Assembly: GCA_965220875.1 (NCBI GenBank)
Contig: OZ244849.1
Span: 1,116,001-1,180,000, forward strand
DNA from: WTFY01 sp965220875
GTDB lineage: Bacteria; Pseudomonadota; Gammaproteobacteria; UBA4575
Reading direction: 5' to 3'
Length of the DNA: 64,000 nucleotides
Under the pieces are notes generated by a model. It worked only from the letters and a program-made list of their open reading frames with translations, had not been told where the DNA came from and did not search any database. Positions 24,780-32,541 of the stretch are shown here, piece after piece (positions within the stretch are counted from its first letter, which is position 1; every line of letters begins with the position of its first letter). The position numbers and the translations under genes are program-made.

Positions 24780-25640
24780 ATGTTCGGCAAGGTATACCTG
24801 ATCGGTGTGGGGCTGATTAACGGTTCACTCGCCAGGGACCTGAAAGTCCGGAATCTGGCAGAAGTGGTGGTCGGGGTCGGCAGGAGCAGGCAGCGCCTGG
24901 AAGGCGCCCGCACCCTCGGGACCATCGATGAATACTGCCTGCTGCGGGATGCCGATGTATCGGATGCGGATCTCATCGTCATCGGGGTACCGGTTGGGAG
25001 AACGGCCGAAGTACTGGCGGCTATCCGGCCCAGTTACCGCTTTGATACCCTCCTGACGGATGTGGGAAGCACCAAGTGCAGCGTGATTCAGGCAGCCCTG
25101 GAAGTATTCGGTGAACTGCCCCCGGGGTTTGTGCCCGGGCATCCGATTGCAGGCAGCGAGCTGAGCGGATACGAGCATGCACAGGAAAACCTGTTCCTGG
25201 ACCGGAAGGTGATTCTCACACCGGCCGGTTCCACGGATGCACAGGCTCTGCAGCGCATCCGCCGGATGTGGCAGGCCACCGGTGCATCGGTCGATGAACT
25301 GGATGCCGGACTGCATGACCGGATCCTGTCTGCGACCAGTCACCTGCCGCACATGGTGGCCTATACGCTGGTACACTACCTGGGCGGTCGGCAGGATGCG
25401 GATCACATCTTCGGCTATGCCGCGGCGGGCTTTTACGATTTCACGCGCATCGCATCCAGCAGCCCCGACATGTGGGAGGATATCTGCATGGCCAACCGGG
25501 ATGAACTGCTTGCTTCCCTTGATGGCTTCGCAGGCCTGCTGGAGACGCTGCGCGCCATGATTGCGGAGGGTGACGGACCCCAGCTGCATGATTTCCTGGG
25601 ACAGGCCAAGCGTTTGCGCGACAGCAATTCCGCAAGATGA
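24780..25640 (+). CDS. tyrA: Prephenate (or arogenate) dehydrogenase
   Basis: A 286-residue TyrA that oxidatively decarboxylates prephenate or arogenate to the tyrosine precursor. It has an N-terminal Rossmann motif (VYLIGVGLINGSLARDL), DVGSTKCSVI, the catalytic His in PGHPIAGSELSGYEHA, and the helical dimerisation domain with SHLPHMVAYTLV. The frame is open upstream into pheA, but ATG 24780 gives the canonical N-terminus, 19 bases after pheA. It is a separate protein, whereas Pseudomonas fuses TyrA with AroA. Confidence 0.93.
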   Translation: MFGKVYLIGVGLINGSLARDLKVRNLAEVVVGVGRSRQRLEGARTLGTIDEYCLLRDADVSDADLIVIGVPVGRTAEVLAAIRPSYRFDTLLTDVGSTKCSVIQAALEVFGELPPGFVPGHPIAGSELSGYEHAQENLFLDRKVILTPAGSTDAQALQRIRRMWQATGASVDELDAGLHDRILSATSHLPHMVAYTLVHYLGGRQDADHIFGYAAAGFYDFTRIASSSPDMWEDICMANRDELLASLDGFAGLLETLRAMIAEGDGPQLHDFLGQAKRLRDSNSAR

Positions 25641-25669
25641 CAGGCTTCGGATACAATCCCTGACTGATA

Positions 25670-26968
25670 GTGAATTCCAGCTTTCAATTACAACCGCATG
25701 GCCAGTGCGGGGGCGTGCTGTATGTCCCGGGTGACAAGTCCATCTCGCACCGTGCGGTAATGCTGGCCTCGCTGGCACAGGGTACGAGCGAAATCAGAGG
25801 ATTCCTGCCCTCCGGGGACTGTCAGGCAACCGTTTCGGCATTTCGCTGCATGGGCGTTGACATGGAGCAGCCGGAGCATGAGCGGATACGGGTCCATGGC
25901 GTCGGGCTGCATGGCCTCCAGGCACCAGGCAGTGCGCTGGACATGGGGAACTCGGGCACGGCCATGCGCATCCTGGCAGGCATCCTTTGCGGGCAGAAGT
26001 TCAGTGCAACCCTTACCGGGGATGCTTCCCTCAGCCGCCGACCGATGCGGCGCATCGTAGATCCACTGCGTGACATGGGAGCCTCGATCAGCATGAGCAA
26101 GCAACAGACCGCACCGCTCGATATCCGGCCGGTGCAGGCGCTGCGCGGCATCGACTTCCACATGCCGGTGGCAAGCGCCCAGGTCAAGTCCTGCATGCTG
26201 TTGGCGGGACTCTACGCATCAGGCACTACCTGCATCCAGAGCGAGCAAGGCTGTCGCGACCACACGGAAAGAATGCTCCAGGCCTTCTCCTACCCCGTGG
26301 AAGTGCAAGATAACCGGGTGTGCCTCCAGGGCAGGGGCAGGCTGGAAGCCACCGATATCGAGATCCCGGGGGATTTGTCCTCTGCGGCATTCTTCATCGT
26401 GGGGGCACTGATATCCGGATCGTCGCAGCTTACTGTGAAGAATGTCGGGATCAACCCGACCCGATGCGGTGCGCTCGAAATCCTGCGGCGCATGGGTGCC
26501 AGGATTGATATCCGGAACGAAAGGCACTATGGTGCGGAACCCGTGGCAGACCTCGTGGTTACCAGCAGCGCGTTGCGTGGCATAAAGATTCCGGAGCACC
26601 TGATTGCAGATACTATCGACGAGTTTCCAATACTGTTCATTGCCGCAGCCTGTGCCGAGGGCACCACGGAACTGGATGGCGCGGGGGAATTGCGCGTGAA
26701 GGAATCAGACCGCATCCAAACCATGGCCACCGGACTCAGGAATCTCGGCATCGATGCCAGGGAAAAGCCGGCTGGCCTGACAGTCAGGGGCGGAAGGCTC
26801 ACAGGAGGTGTGGTCGATAGCGGAGGTGATCACAGGGTGGCCATGGCGTTTGCCATCGCCTCGCTGGCCGCAACCGGTGCAGTGAAAGTGCTCGATACGA
26901 ATCCTGTGGCCACATCCTTTCCTGACTTCGCAGACCGTGCCGCGCAACTGGGCCTTCGGTTCGGATAA
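25670..26968 (+). CDS. aroA: 3-phosphoshikimate 1-carboxyvinyltransferase (EPSP synthase)
   Basis: A 432-residue EPSP synthase of the shikimate pathway. Motifs are VPGDKSISHRAVM, LDMGNSGTAMRILAG, GDASLSRRPM, MPVASAQVKSCMLLAGL, DHTERMLQAF, LRVKESDRIQ and DHRVAMAFAIASL. The PGDKSISHR and RPM signatures group it with the Bacillus/Pseudomonas/CP4-type enzymes rather than with E. coli AroA. The glycine in NSGTAMR (E. coli Gly96), the main glyphosate-contact residue, is unchanged. The start is GTG at 25670; no ATG is available before the conserved region. It follows tyrA by 29 bases. Confidence 0.95.
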   Translation: MNSSFQLQPHGQCGGVLYVPGDKSISHRAVMLASLAQGTSEIRGFLPSGDCQATVSAFRCMGVDMEQPEHERIRVHGVGLHGLQAPGSALDMGNSGTAMRILAGILCGQKFSATLTGDASLSRRPMRRIVDPLRDMGASISMSKQQTAPLDIRPVQALRGIDFHMPVASAQVKSCMLLAGLYASGTTCIQSEQGCRDHTERMLQAFSYPVEVQDNRVCLQGRGRLEATDIEIPGDLSSAAFFIVGALISGSSQLTVKNVGINPTRCGALEILRRMGARIDIRNERHYGAEPVADLVVTSSALRGIKIPEHLIADTIDEFPILFIAAACAEGTTELDGAGELRVKESDRIQTMATGLRNLGIDAREKPAGLTVRGGRLTGGVVDSGGDHRVAMAFAIASLAATGAVKVLDTNPVATSFPDFADRAAQLGLRFG

Positions 26969-26981
26969 GCGGCCGTTTCAG

Positions 26982-27659
26982 ATGTCCCCGGAAACCGTTC
27001 CAGTAATAACCATTGACGGGCCCGCCGGCTCGGGCAAGGGCACCATCGCTGTGAAGCTGGCCAGTCTGCTCGGGTATCACTACCTGGGAAGCGGCACCCT
27101 GTACCGGGTGCTGGCATGGTTCAGCCTGCATCACCAGGCCGATGCCGATGACCTGGAGAGTGTCCTCGGCATGTGTGAAACCATGCAGATCCACTTCGAG
27201 ACTTTCGGGGAAGATGGGGAAGTACGGGTATGGCTCGACGGCCAGGACATCTCGGACAGGCTGCGAACGGAGGAATGCGCACTGGGCGCCTCCAGGCTTG
27301 CCATGTGCCAGCCAGTCAGGGAAGCCCTGTTGGAGAAACAGCACGGATTTCGCATGACACCTGGGCTGGTCGCGGAGGGAAGAGACATGGGTACGGTGGT
27401 GTTTCCGGATGCGGGGCTCAAGATCTATCTCACGGCCAGCGCCATGGAACGGGCCCAGAGGCGGCATAAACAGTTGAGGAAACAAGGAATTAGTGCTAGC
27501 CTTGACGATCTTTTGGCAGAGATTGAGGCGCGCGATGCCCGCGACAAGGAGCGGGCCATCTCCCCGTTGAGACCGGCCGATGATGCGGTGAGGGTGGATT
27601 CGACGAATCTGACCATCGCCCAGGTGGTGCAGCATGTCGCGGCACTGGTTAAGAGTTAG
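26982..27659 (+). CDS. cmk: Cytidylate kinase
   Basis: A 225-residue CMP/dCMP kinase. It has the P-loop ITIDGPAGSGKGTIA, YLGSGTLYRVLAW, the CMP-binding AEGRDMGTVVFPDA, and the lid region with RDARDKERAISPLRPADDAVRVDST. The ATG at 26982 begins 13 bases after the aroA stop; the open frame further upstream overlaps aroA. The order aroA-cmk-rpsA-ihfB is standard in gammaproteobacteria. Confidence 0.95.
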   Translation: MSPETVPVITIDGPAGSGKGTIAVKLASLLGYHYLGSGTLYRVLAWFSLHHQADADDLESVLGMCETMQIHFETFGEDGEVRVWLDGQDISDRLRTEECALGASRLAMCQPVREALLEKQHGFRMTPGLVAEGRDMGTVVFPDAGLKIYLTASAMERAQRRHKQLRKQGISASLDDLLAEIEARDARDKERAISPLRPADDAVRVDSTNLTIAQVVQHVAALVKS

Positions 27660-27692
27660 AACCTAGCATGAAAAGGGACGAAGACAAATTAT

Positions 27693-29378
27693 ATGGCTGA
27701 AAGTTTTGCCCAGCTTCTTGAAGAGAGCGAAGATAATATCAACACGCAGCCAGGGATGATCATCAATGGCACGGTCGTGGACATCGGCAAGGATGCTGTA
27801 ATCGTCAACGCCGGGCTCAAGTCTGAGGGCATGATCCCGATCGAACAATTCCGGACCGACAACGGCGAACTCGAGGTTGAGATCGGCGATGAGGTTGAGG
27901 TGGCCCTGGATGCGCTTGAGGACGGGTACGGCGAGACCAGGCTGTCACGTGAGAAGGCGAGGCGTGCACGCGCGTGGACGGAACTGGAGCGTATCCACGA
28001 AGCCGGCGAGACAGTGACTGGAATGATTACCGGCAAGGTCAAGGGCGGCTTCACGGTGGAACTGCAGGATCTTCGAGCGTTCCTGCCCAGCTCCCTGGTG
28101 GATATCCGTCCGGTTCGGGATACGACCTACTTGGAAGGCAGGGAGCTTGAATTCAAGCTCGTGAAGATCGATACCAAGCGTAACAATATCGTCGTCTCGC
28201 GCAGGGCCGTGGTCGAATCGGAATACAGCGTCGAGCGCGAGCAATTGATCAATGCACTGAAGGAAGGCGCCATTATCAAGGGTATCGTGAAAAACCTGAC
28301 CGATTACGGGGCATTTCTGGACCTGGGGGGTATTGACGGGTTGCTGCATATTACGGACATGGCTTGGAAGCGTGTCAAGCATCCGTCCGAGATCGTGTCC
28401 ATTGGAGACGAAATCGACGTGCGGGTGCTGAAGTTTGACAAGGAAAAGACACGTGTCTCGCTCGGCCTGAAACAGCTCAACGATGATCCCTGGAGCGGGA
28501 TCGACCGCCGCTACCCTGAAGGTACGAGAGTGTTCGGCAAGATCACCAACATTGCGGACTACGGCTGCTTCGTGGAGATCGAGGAAGGCATAGAAGGTCT
28601 GGTGCATGTCTCCGAGATGGACTGGACCAACAAGAACGTCAGTCCCTACAAGGTGGCCTCGCTGGGAGATGAGGTTGAGGTGATGGTCCTGGACATTGAT
28701 GAGGAACGCAGAAGGATCTCACTGGGTCTGAAGCAGTGCCAGCCCAATCCCTGGGACAATTTCGCCAGCAAGTACAGTCGAGGAAGCGAGACACAGGGGA
28801 TCATCAAGTCGATTACCGATTTCGGAATCTTTGTTGGCCTGGAAGGCGGCATAGACGGGCTCGTGCACCTGTCGGACCTGGCTTGGAACATGCCCGGTGA
28901 GGAGGCCGTGCGGGCGTACAAGAAAGGTGATGAGCTGCGCGCCATGGTACTTTCGGTGGATGCCGAGCGTGAGCGGATATCGCTGGGCGTCAAGCAGTTG
29001 GTACAGAACCCGTTTTCGGCCTGGATAGCAGAAAACCCCAAGGGCAGCATTGTCAAGGGGACCGTGAGCGCCGTGGAGGCCAAGGCCGCTACCATTCGCC
29101 TTGCAGACGGTGTCGAGGGGATGCTCAAGGCCTCTGAAATTGCGCGCGACCGGGTAGAGGATGCACGCACGGTGCTGAAAGAAGGCCAGGAGGTTGAGGC
29201 CAAGTTCGTGGGTGTGGACAAGAAGTCGAGGACGGTCACGCTTTCCATCAAGGCCAAGGAGTCCCAGGAGGAAGCATCCGCTGTTCAGGATTACAGCAGC
29301 AGCGAGTCCCCTGCGACCAGCCTCGGTGAAATTCTCAAGGAGTCGATCGAGGAAAACAGGGAAAGCGCCAAGGGTTGA
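27693..29378 (+). CDS. rpsA: 30S ribosomal protein S1
   Basis: A 561-residue S1 with six S1/OB RNA-binding repeats. The first two, more divergent, bind the ribosome (GTVVDIGKDAVIVNAGLKSEG; GKVKGGFTVELQDLRAFLP). Repeats 3-6 have the canonical form, for example GIVKNLTDYGAFLDLGGIDG, GKITNIADYGCFVEIEEGIE and GIIKSITDFGIFVGLEGGID, each followed by RISLGLKQ. S1 promotes initiation on structured or weak-ribosome-site messages. The leader between cmk and rpsA is only 33 bases and lacks a strong ribosome site, typical of rpsA. Confidence 0.98.
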   Translation: MAESFAQLLEESEDNINTQPGMIINGTVVDIGKDAVIVNAGLKSEGMIPIEQFRTDNGELEVEIGDEVEVALDALEDGYGETRLSREKARRARAWTELERIHEAGETVTGMITGKVKGGFTVELQDLRAFLPSSLVDIRPVRDTTYLEGRELEFKLVKIDTKRNNIVVSRRAVVESEYSVEREQLINALKEGAIIKGIVKNLTDYGAFLDLGGIDGLLHITDMAWKRVKHPSEIVSIGDEIDVRVLKFDKEKTRVSLGLKQLNDDPWSGIDRRYPEGTRVFGKITNIADYGCFVEIEEGIEGLVHVSEMDWTNKNVSPYKVASLGDEVEVMVLDIDEERRRISLGLKQCQPNPWDNFASKYSRGSETQGIIKSITDFGIFVGLEGGIDGLVHLSDLAWNMPGEEAVRAYKKGDELRAMVLSVDAERERISLGVKQLVQNPFSAWIAENPKGSIVKGTVSAVEAKAATIRLADGVEGMLKASEIARDRVEDARTVLKEGQEVEAKFVGVDKKSRTVTLSIKAKESQEEASAVQDYSSSESPATSLGEILKESIEENRESAKG

Positions 29379-29408
29379 TTTGACTACAGGGTTCAACAGG
29401 AGAACAGG

Positions 29409-29732
29409 ATGACTGCTGAAGCACATAAGAAGGTGATCACGAAGTCGGAACTGATCGAGAACATTGCTGGTCAGCAAAACCACCTTGCCTACAAGGATAT
29501 CGAACTCTCGGTAAAAAGCATCATTGAGCTGATGAGCACTTCGCTGGCAAAGGGCGAGCGTATCGAGGTGCGCGGATTCGGGAGTTTCTCGCTGCATTTC
29601 AGGCCTCCCCGTATCGGGCGTAACCCCAAGACCGGCGAAGCCGTGTCCCTGCCCGGGAAACATGTCCCGCATTTCAAGCCAGGAAAGGAGTTGCGGGAGC
29701 GTGTGAACCGGTCTCCCGACGGCGGACAGTAG
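29409..29732 (+). CDS. ihfB: Integration host factor subunit beta
   Basis: A 107-residue IHF beta, half of the heterodimer that bends DNA sharply in recombination, replication and transcription. It has the N-terminal ITKSELIENIA dimer helices, the beta arm with IEVRGFGSFSLHFRPPRIGRNP (DNA-intercalating Pro in GRNPKTGEAV), and FKPGKELRERVN. It lies 30 bases after rpsA in the standard order. The alpha subunit is coded at 50046 in this window. Confidence 0.97.
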   Translation: MTAEAHKKVITKSELIENIAGQQNHLAYKDIELSVKSIIELMSTSLAKGERIEVRGFGSFSLHFRPPRIGRNPKTGEAVSLPGKHVPHFKPGKELRERVNRSPDGGQ

Positions 29733-29776
29733 ATCCGAAAGAGTGCAGGAGACGCTTCGGCAATCCCTGGAATCTC

Positions 29777-30070
29777 ATGCTTCGTTTCCTGTCTCTTCTG
29801 GTGCTGGTGGTCATCGCAGTACTCATATCGATTTTCACGCTTGAAAACCTGGACCCGGTAACCATCCGGTTTCTCACGCTGAACCTGCAGGTGCCGCTGG
29901 GAGTCACGCTGCTGTTATGCCTCGGTGCAGGTGCACTGGGGGGCTTGCTGTTCAGTGCCGCAGTGGCTTTGCGCAACCGCCGCCGTGTCAAAACCCTGGC
30001 CAGGAAAGTCGAAATGCTTGAGCAGGAAATCACGAACCTGAGGCAGTTGCCTATCAAGAGCCCCAGATGA
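29777..30070 (+). CDS. lapA: Lipopolysaccharide assembly protein A (LapA, DUF1049)
   Basis: A 97-residue inner-membrane protein with two membrane segments (about 3-22, FLSLLVLVVIAVLISIFTL; and about 40-62, LGVTLLLCLGAGALGGLLFS) joined by the family motif NLDPVTIRFL, then a short coiled coil (LARKVEMLEQEITNL). LapA acts with LapB on LpxC proteolysis and LPS assembly. Its stop overlaps the ATG of lapB by 4 bases. Confidence 0.92.
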   Translation: MLRFLSLLVLVVIAVLISIFTLENLDPVTIRFLTLNLQVPLGVTLLLCLGAGALGGLLFSAAVALRNRRRVKTLARKVEMLEQEITNLRQLPIKSPR

Positions 30071-31227
30071 TGTTTGAAATGTACTGGTTGCTGCTGCTGA
30101 TGGCAGGGGCTGCAGGCTGGTATCTTGCATACATCTATTACCGTTCCAGACCGAAACCCAAGATTCCGGGCGAGTACCTGAAAGGTCTCAACTACCTGCT
30201 CGACGAGCAGCCGGACAAGGCACTGGAAGTGTTCATCGATCTGGTCGACGTGGATACCGAGACCGTCGAGACCTACCTGATCCTGGGGAACATGTTCCGG
30301 CGCAGGGGCGAGGTGGACCGTGCAATCCGTATCCACCAGAACCTGATCGCGCGTCCTGCCCTGGGTGCCAACTACCGTTCGACCGCGCTGCTTGAACTAG
30401 CGAAAGACTACTTCAAGGCTGGCCTGCTGGACCGCGCTGAATCCCTGTTCGTGGAAGTCGTCAAGCTCGGGCTGCAGGCCGAAGAGGCCTATCCCCTGTT
30501 GCTGAGCCTGTATGAACAGGAAAAGGAGTGGGAAATGGCTATCGAGACCGCCACCGAGATGCAGAAAAAAAGCGATAAGAGGATGAACCAGACCATCGCA
30601 CATTATTACTGTGAGCTGAGTGAGCAGGAGTTTGCCAGGCACGCGGGCGACCTCGCTGCAGCCAGGAAAATGGCCAGGAAGGCCCTGTCCCATGACAAGG
30701 GCTGCGCAAGGGCCAACGTGTTGCTCGGGAATTATGCCATGCACGAGAAGAACTGCAGGGTTGCCATCAAGCATTACACCGGCGTGTTCAGGCAGAAACC
30801 GGAGTACCTGCCGGAGATTTTCCTGAAATTGCGTGAGGCATTCCTGATGCAGGACAATCTGGATGGATTCAGGCAGTTCCTCCTTAAAATCAGGGATTCC
30901 AAGTTGAGTGGTATCCTGCTGCCTGCCCTGTTGACGAACCTGACCTTGGATGAGACGGAAAGAAGCGAGGTGCTGCAGTTGCTGGAGCAGAAACCGGAGC
31001 TGTCCCTTCCCGAAATCAGTGCCTTCCTGGAGAACCTCCGGCAGCAGGAGAAGTCCTTGGGAGAACTGGGTGCGGACAGGGTCCAGGCAAGCATCGAGAA
31101 CTTTATCAGCGGATGCAGTTCACACCAGTGCATGCAGTGCGGGTTTCAGGGCAAGAGACTCTACTGGCAATGCCCGAGCTGCCATTACTGGGGCACGGTA
31201 ATTCCGGTGGTGCCCGGACTGGAGTGA
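30067..31227 (+). CDS. lapB: Lipopolysaccharide assembly protein B (LapB)
   Basis: A 386-residue membrane-anchored TPR protein that presents LpxC to FtsH and so sets the LPS rate. It begins with one membrane helix (LLLLMAGAAGWYLAYIYYRSRP), continues with several tetratricopeptide repeats (for example YLKGLNYLLDEQPDKALEVF, TYLILGNMFRRRGEVDRAIR), and ends in a rubredoxin-like metal knuckle, C-x2-C at CMQC and C-x2-C at CPSC. The ATGA overlap with lapA indicates translational coupling. Confidence 0.95.
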   Translation: MMFEMYWLLLLMAGAAGWYLAYIYYRSRPKPKIPGEYLKGLNYLLDEQPDKALEVFIDLVDVDTETVETYLILGNMFRRRGEVDRAIRIHQNLIARPALGANYRSTALLELAKDYFKAGLLDRAESLFVEVVKLGLQAEEAYPLLLSLYEQEKEWEMAIETATEMQKKSDKRMNQTIAHYYCELSEQEFARHAGDLAAARKMARKALSHDKGCARANVLLGNYAMHEKNCRVAIKHYTGVFRQKPEYLPEIFLKLREAFLMQDNLDGFRQFLLKIRDSKLSGILLPALLTNLTLDETERSEVLQLLEQKPELSLPEISAFLENLRQQEKSLGELGADRVQASIENFISGCSSHQCMQCGFQGKRLYWQCPSCHYWGTVIPVVPGLE

Positions 31228-31288
31228 GGCACGGCGCAATGACTGGATGGGATACTGCTGATTCCGGACAGTCAATGCTACAGGACGC

Positions 31289-31297
31289 TGGTATAAT
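31289..31297 (+). promoter_or_regulatory. galU promoter, extended -10
   Basis: TGGTATAAT at 31289-31297 is a perfect extended -10 (TG-n-TATAAT), 33 bases before the galU ATG. No clear -35 hexamer precedes it, as at gyrA. Confidence 0.65.
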
Positions 31298-31329
31298 TCC
31301 CTTTTTCTGAAACATTCACCAGGACCAGC

Positions 31330-32220
31330 ATGACGAGGGTACGCAAGGCGGTTTTTCCCGTAGCGGGAATGGGTACCCGTTTCCTCCCGGCAACCAAGGC
31401 CAGCCCGAAGGAAATGCTGCCCGTGATTGACAAGCCGTTGATCCAGTATGCTGTCGAGGAGGCCGTCTCGGCAGGGATGGACACGCTCGTATTCGTGACC
31501 GGCCGTAACAAGCGCTCCATCGAAGATCATTTTGACAAGGCATATGAACTGGAGTCTGAGCTCAAGGCCAAATGCAAGCTTGAGATGCTTGAACTCGTGC
31601 AGAACGTGATTCCGGATCATGTCAGTTGCCTCTACATTCGTCAGGCCGAACCGCTGGGGCTGGGTCATGCGGTACTGTGTGCTGAACCTGTGATCGGGGA
31701 TGACCCGTTTGCGGTCATTCTCGCAGACGACCTGTTTTACTACGAGGAGCAGGGATGCCTGTCACAAATGGTGGAAGTATTCGAAGCGAATCGCTGCAGT
31801 GTGGTGGGGGTGCAGAAAATGCCACGCGATGAGGTCAGCCGGTATGGGGTGATTTCCGGCAGCAGTCTCCGGGAAGGCTTGTGGGAAGTCGATACGTTCG
31901 TAGAAAAGCCTGACCCGGCTGATGCCCCTTCCGATGTAGTCGTGGCTGGCCGCTATATCCTGCAACCGTCCATTTTCGGATTGCTCGACAATACCCGGGC
32001 AGGGGCAGGCGGGGAGATCCAGCTGACTGATGCACTGTCGGATCAGGCCCAAAAGGAAAAAGTACTCGCATACCAGATCCTGGGAAAACGTTACGACTGC
32101 GGCAGCAAGCTGGGGTACTTGGAAGCAACAGTTGAACTGGGAGTGGAGCACCCGTCATTCGGTGAGGACTTCAGGGAGTACCTCGTCAGGTTCGTGGACT
32201 CATTGCGTGTCAGGGGATAG
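31330..32220 (+). CDS. galU: UTP-glucose-1-phosphate uridylyltransferase
   Basis: A 296-residue GalU, which makes UDP-glucose for LPS and polysaccharide. It shows the nucleotidyltransferase signature VAGMGTRFLPATKASPKEMLP, the VIDKPLIQYAVEEA strand, LGLGHAVLCA, VILADDL (metal-binding Asp), FVEKPDP, and AGAGGEIQLTDAL. The ATG at 31330 is preceded by an extended -10 promoter. It lies next to lapAB, so the stretch is devoted to the cell envelope. Confidence 0.96.
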   Translation: MTRVRKAVFPVAGMGTRFLPATKASPKEMLPVIDKPLIQYAVEEAVSAGMDTLVFVTGRNKRSIEDHFDKAYELESELKAKCKLEMLELVQNVIPDHVSCLYIRQAEPLGLGHAVLCAEPVIGDDPFAVILADDLFYYEEQGCLSQMVEVFEANRCSVVGVQKMPRDEVSRYGVISGSSLREGLWEVDTFVEKPDPADAPSDVVVAGRYILQPSIFGLLDNTRAGAGGEIQLTDALSDQAQKEKVLAYQILGKRYDCGSKLGYLEATVELGVEHPSFGEDFREYLVRFVDSLRVRG

Positions 32221-32239
32221 TCCCGTTTCCATCAGTCCC

Positions 32240-32487
32240 GTATGGATTTTCCAGTGCTGGGAACGGCTGTTTCGCATCTACCTGGACGGTCTTGCGTTTC
32301 GTTCCGAGGATCTTGAAATGAAACATGCACAGGGCGCGAAGTCCAGCACACGTTTCAATTCGAACGCATTCAGCAGGATGACATTCGTGCTGTTGTCAAT
32401 CAGTGCAAATGGAATTTCCCTGGCTGGGTTTGGACCTGGTGGATTGCCTGTTCAAGCCAGGAAATAGTTGAATTTGAAATTCCTTGA
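32240..32487 (+). pseudogene. Decayed gene remnant of unknown type
   Basis: The 321 bases between galU and the antiporter hold two coding-like stretches in different plus frames: WIFQCWERLFRIYLDGLAFR with EDLEMKHAQG, and, after an apparent frameshift near 32335, TFQFERIQQDDIRAVVNQCK continuing to WNFPGWVWTWW and a TGA at 32485-32487. Neither has a start codon and ribosome site. Together they look like the tail of an inactivated gene. I do not recognise the family. Confidence 0.3.
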
Positions 32488-32541
32488 AAATAGTGTAGAA
32501 AGTTTGCCATCAGACTTTCATTGACAACGCCGGGTAGCATC

